Assembly: GCA_026419785.1 (NCBI GenBank)
Contig: JAODTK010005922.1
Location: 124,001-188,000, forward strand
Direction: 5' to 3'
DNA from: Sclerodactyla briareus
Taxonomy: Eukaryota > Echinodermata > Holothuroidea > Dendrochirotida > Sclerodactylidae
Length of the DNA stretch: 64,000 nt
Made by a program: the position numbers and the translations under genes. Under the pieces are notes generated by a model. That model ran no database searches. It saw nothing but the letters and a program-made list of their open reading frames with translations, and was not told the origin of the DNA. Below, one piece after another: positions 61,315-64,000 of this stretch (positions are counted from its first letter, which is position 1; every line of letters starts with the position of its first letter).

Positions 61315-61453
61315 ACACACACATACACACGCGCGCGCGCGCGCACCACACTACACACGCACACGCACACACACACTCTTTCTTTCTCACACACACACTC
61401 TTTCTTTCTCACACACACACTCTTTCTCTCTCACACACATACACACACGCGCG
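61315..61453. repeat. (CA)n / (CG)n tract with three 22-bp units
   Basis: CA repeats enclose an alternating GC block (61330-61345) and a 22-bp unit, ACACACACACTCTTTCTTTC plus TC, present three times (about 61369-61434), then another short GCGCGC. Alternating CG and CA purine-pyrimidine sequence favours Z-DNA. Confidence 0.93.
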
Positions 61454-62099
61454 CAAGTAGACTGCGTTCTGTAAAGAAACTGTAATGTAAATGACAAAAC
61501 TCTTAATAATGGACTCCACAAACTGATGGCGGGTGTGGCCACAAAGCTCGCGCGCGCAAAACTTTTCTTTCTATCAATGACTGAATCTTGGAACGAATAA
61601 CTATTCGAGTGCGGTTGTTAGTATTTTTTTTTATTAGGCCACACTGGAACTCCCATAAAACACGATTCCGCGACTAAACTCTAGAAGAACACTTACTTGC
61701 GGCCAATGTATTATTTTCATTACATTAGTATTCCCAGAAAATTCCTGTCTCTCCTAAACCAACACATTCTAGACCCAGTCTGTTGAAACCATTAGAGTCT
61801 AATTAATTCAATTTGACAATTTCCTTGCCAGCGTGATCAATTTAAAAATTTGCCTGTGTTTGGCCTACCTGGCTACATGCGCTATACAGGTCTAACGTGG
61901 CACGTCTGCACGAGTAGGAACTCAAGCAGAAAATGATATAGAATGAAATAAATGGCGTCTTACAATATATTTACAGTTTTGGAACGCAACAATAAGAGTC
62001 ATGTAGTACTCATTATGGGAACTCACATACCAAGGTGAGGTCTTGTTAACAAGCTGAGAATAGCCAAAATATTATTATTTTCACAATATCCCCATTTCA
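61454..62099. other. Spacer, no gene seen
   Basis: No recognisable element. Confidence 0.5.
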
Positions 62100-62430
62100 T
62101 CTAAACTCGCTCAGGTCTACACCAGAAACCATGGGCTTCTTGTACGGCTGCATGCTAAATTCTCGTTGTACACATGGATGAAGCTCATATTCGGTATATA
62201 GGTTCCCCATAACGAGTACATGATCCCTGTTGTTTTGGGTCAGGTCAAATGTCATCTGAGGTCAAATATGTCACAGTATAAAAATCTTGTTAACACGGTA
62301 AGTCCAGAATGCTTTGTCCAATCAAGTTGAAATTGAAAATGCCGCTAACTTATGTGTGGATTACAGAAACTGTTCTTAGTCAGCAAGAATATATTTCTGC
62401 TAATTAGCTTGTTGACACGTTAACTCGACT
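62100..62430. repeat. AGGTCA-rich dispersed repeat-like sequence
   Basis: TGGGTCAGGTCAAATGTCAT is followed by CTGAGGTCAAATATGTCA near 62240-62275, then a run of sequence typical of noncoding dispersed repeats (CTTGTTAACACGGTAAGTCC, GCTTTGTCCAATCAAGTTG). It is similar in style, not clearly homologous, to 26745 and 38330. Confidence 0.4.
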
Positions 62431-63620
62431 CCACTTGGAGGTGATAGAGTGTCCTACCTACCCCTAACCTTCCCACGGAATTACGACTCACACTATTCTT
62501 TGGTTATGTAACAATTGATCATCAGTACATTCCATCCAGTAGCAGAATGGATGATTGCACACAAATACCATGTGAGGAATAAACCCTTGCGGCTCATCAA
62601 AAGGTTTACTCCTTGAAATATATACGAAGAAACATTAGGTCGAATAACAACAACAACAACAACGGCAAACTGCGCAATAAAAAAAAAACACCAGACCCTC
62701 ATGATATGATTTCCTTTGGACAGCCCAACCCTCCCGCCCTACCAACCGAAATAGCTCATGAACCCACACCAACAGTCCTCATATTAGACGAGCGAGGATA
62801 CTAGTAGTAGTTTTTTTTTAGCTGATTAACAATGCTAATATTGGATTTTTGATACATTAGTGTCACAGTCGGATGCGAGTTATTCCAGATTTGAAGTCAT
62901 CTATATTCAGACTAAGTTGGCATTGAGACGTCCGGCAAGGCAACTGAATGCAATCACAAGATTGACGAGTCGATAACTGTGAGCAAATTGGTTTTTATAT
63001 AGAATGAGCAAAATTTTGCAGGTAAGTGCTCATGAAGCCATCTGTATGTAAACAAGGCAACTTGAGGTGTTCCAGTTTTTCAGTTAAGCGAAATTCGTGA
63101 TGCAAATAGTGTATTTGCTTCGCACGTAGAGAAGCGATTTCAGCATTTCGTATGGCACTGTTTTGGAGAAACCCATTGGTAAATACGAGACTGCAGAATA
63201 CCTGACCATATATTAGCGAACAGTAGTGAAGTGGGGTAAGATCAAAGTTAGACATACACTCTCAGTATCTTTGCTGCGAACATGTGCTTGGGCTTACTCA
63301 AATACCCACACCTTTAGAGATTCGCTGAGAGTGATATGTGAAAACATTGGTCCACTCTAGTGAGGGAAATCGTGTAACCGTGTGAACCGATTAATTTATA
63401 AAGACACCAAGCAAAACCACCAAGAAATATGTTATACTTGTCAACTAAAACATTTTAAAAACAACTTTATTAATCCAGAGAAGGATTACATGTATGCCCT
63501 GTGGCCTTGCTCATCATTCCACTGTGCCGAATAATGATATGCCAAACTCCACTGCGGTCAACTGTAGTCATACTATAGCAATAACACAATAGTCAATAGA
63601 CAATGACAATAGACAAATAG
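62431..63620. other. Spacer, no gene seen
   Basis: Only a short (AAC)n at 62646-62663. No gene. Confidence 0.5.
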
Positions 63621-63621
63621 A

Positions 63622-63650
63622 TATTAATATATATATATATATATATATTG
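63622..63650. repeat. (AT)n microsatellite
   Basis: Short alternating AT tract next to the hammerhead-like motif. Confidence 0.9.
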
Positions 63651-63667
63651 TCACTTCTGTGGTCACT

Positions 63668-63708
63668 GCCTGACGAAGGACTAGTATTGTCCGAAAGCTC
63701 TGCATCCA
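63668..63708 (+). other. Hammerhead-like core, Penelope-like element motif (copy 2)
   Basis: CCTGACGAAGGACTAGTATT followed by GTCCGAAAGCTCTGCATCC. The GGAC/GTCC pair closes a 7-nt loop between a CUGANGA box and a GAAA box, as in stem II of a hammerhead. One unpaired A follows the first box and stem III does not pair, so activity is doubtful. It shares the boxes and the downstream CTGCAT with the minus-strand motif at 46686-46731. Confidence 0.4.
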
Positions 63709-63811
63709 AAACATATCGGCTGTTTTAACTCACCTTTTTTCCTATCTCATCGCGTATTTCGCATCTCCTTCGAGATCCGCCTATCATTTTCCGTAGCAAT
63801 TGTTGTTTTAC

Positions 63812-63881
63812 ATAATATATATATATATATATATATCTATATATATATATATTATATATATATAATATATATATATATATC

Positions 63882-63915
<34 letters not shown>

Positions 63916-63928
63916 ATATATATTATAT
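63812..63928. repeat. (AT)n microsatellite, composite
   Basis: About 115 bp of alternating AT broken by several CT and AA slips. Confidence 0.95.
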
Positions 63929-64000
63929 AAACAATCAGAATGCGGACGAATGGGGCCGGTTAGTACTCTAGTACCCATCGAATGAGAGATGATGACAGTT

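Overview
The window is 64 kb of AT-rich, gene-poor animal DNA. Non-LTR retrotransposons with APE-type endonucleases, a BEL/Pao fossil, many short inverted-repeat elements, tRNA-derived SINE-like repeats, long (AT)n and (AAT)n tracts and an intronless peptide-type GPCR together suggest a marine invertebrate. An echinoderm or another deuterostome is the likeliest, but the sequence does not fix the phylum. There is no bacterial gene layout, no CRISPR array, no rRNA and no intact tRNA gene that I can see.

Only one host gene is recognisable: a class A (rhodopsin-like) neuropeptide-type receptor on the minus strand at 10264-11505. All seven membrane segments can be read. The frame is broken about four times by small indels, with no stop codon inside the in-frame blocks, so it is either a young pseudogene or an intact gene damaged by indel errors in the assembly.

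Layout. 1-3.5 kb: unassigned DNA with one weak tRNA-like repeat head. 3.6-5.8 kb: degraded L2/CR1-like LINE (endonuclease, RT, C-terminal part). 5.9-6.8 kb: two tandem duplications around an (AAT)n tract. 7.2-9.5 kb: two related GAGACC arrays. 10.3-11.5 kb: the GPCR. 12.5-13.6 kb: 3' part of a second L2/CR1-like LINE. 14.7-15.0 kb: a MITE whose sister copy lies at 31.2 kb. 15.5-16.8 kb: minus-strand endonuclease region of a different LINE. 16.9-17.3 kb: a SINE-like repeat with a second copy at 54.4-54.9 kb. 18.9-19.3 kb: a 193-bp duplication. 20.8-21.2 kb: a minus-strand SINE. 24.7-28.7 kb: microsatellites, the 3' end of a third LINE lineage, an octamer/GGTCA-rich repeat and an 84-bp minisatellite. 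29.3-31.9 kb: the BEL/Pao fossil, split by the MITE. 34-36 kb: a hAT-like terminus and a 75-bp minisatellite. 38-52 kb: dispersed repeats, a 477-bp inverted-repeat element, a tetranucleotide array, a 163-bp hAT-like MITE and three near-identical 260-bp tandem units. 53-64 kb: one possible terminal exon, the second SINE copy, a GTTGTG/CACAAC palindrome cluster, more microsatellites and a Penelope-like ribozyme-core motif.

I see no operon-like or multi-gene system. What is notable is the receptor's indel-only damage, the nested insertion in BEL, several two-copy repeat families defined inside the window, and the young 260-bp array.
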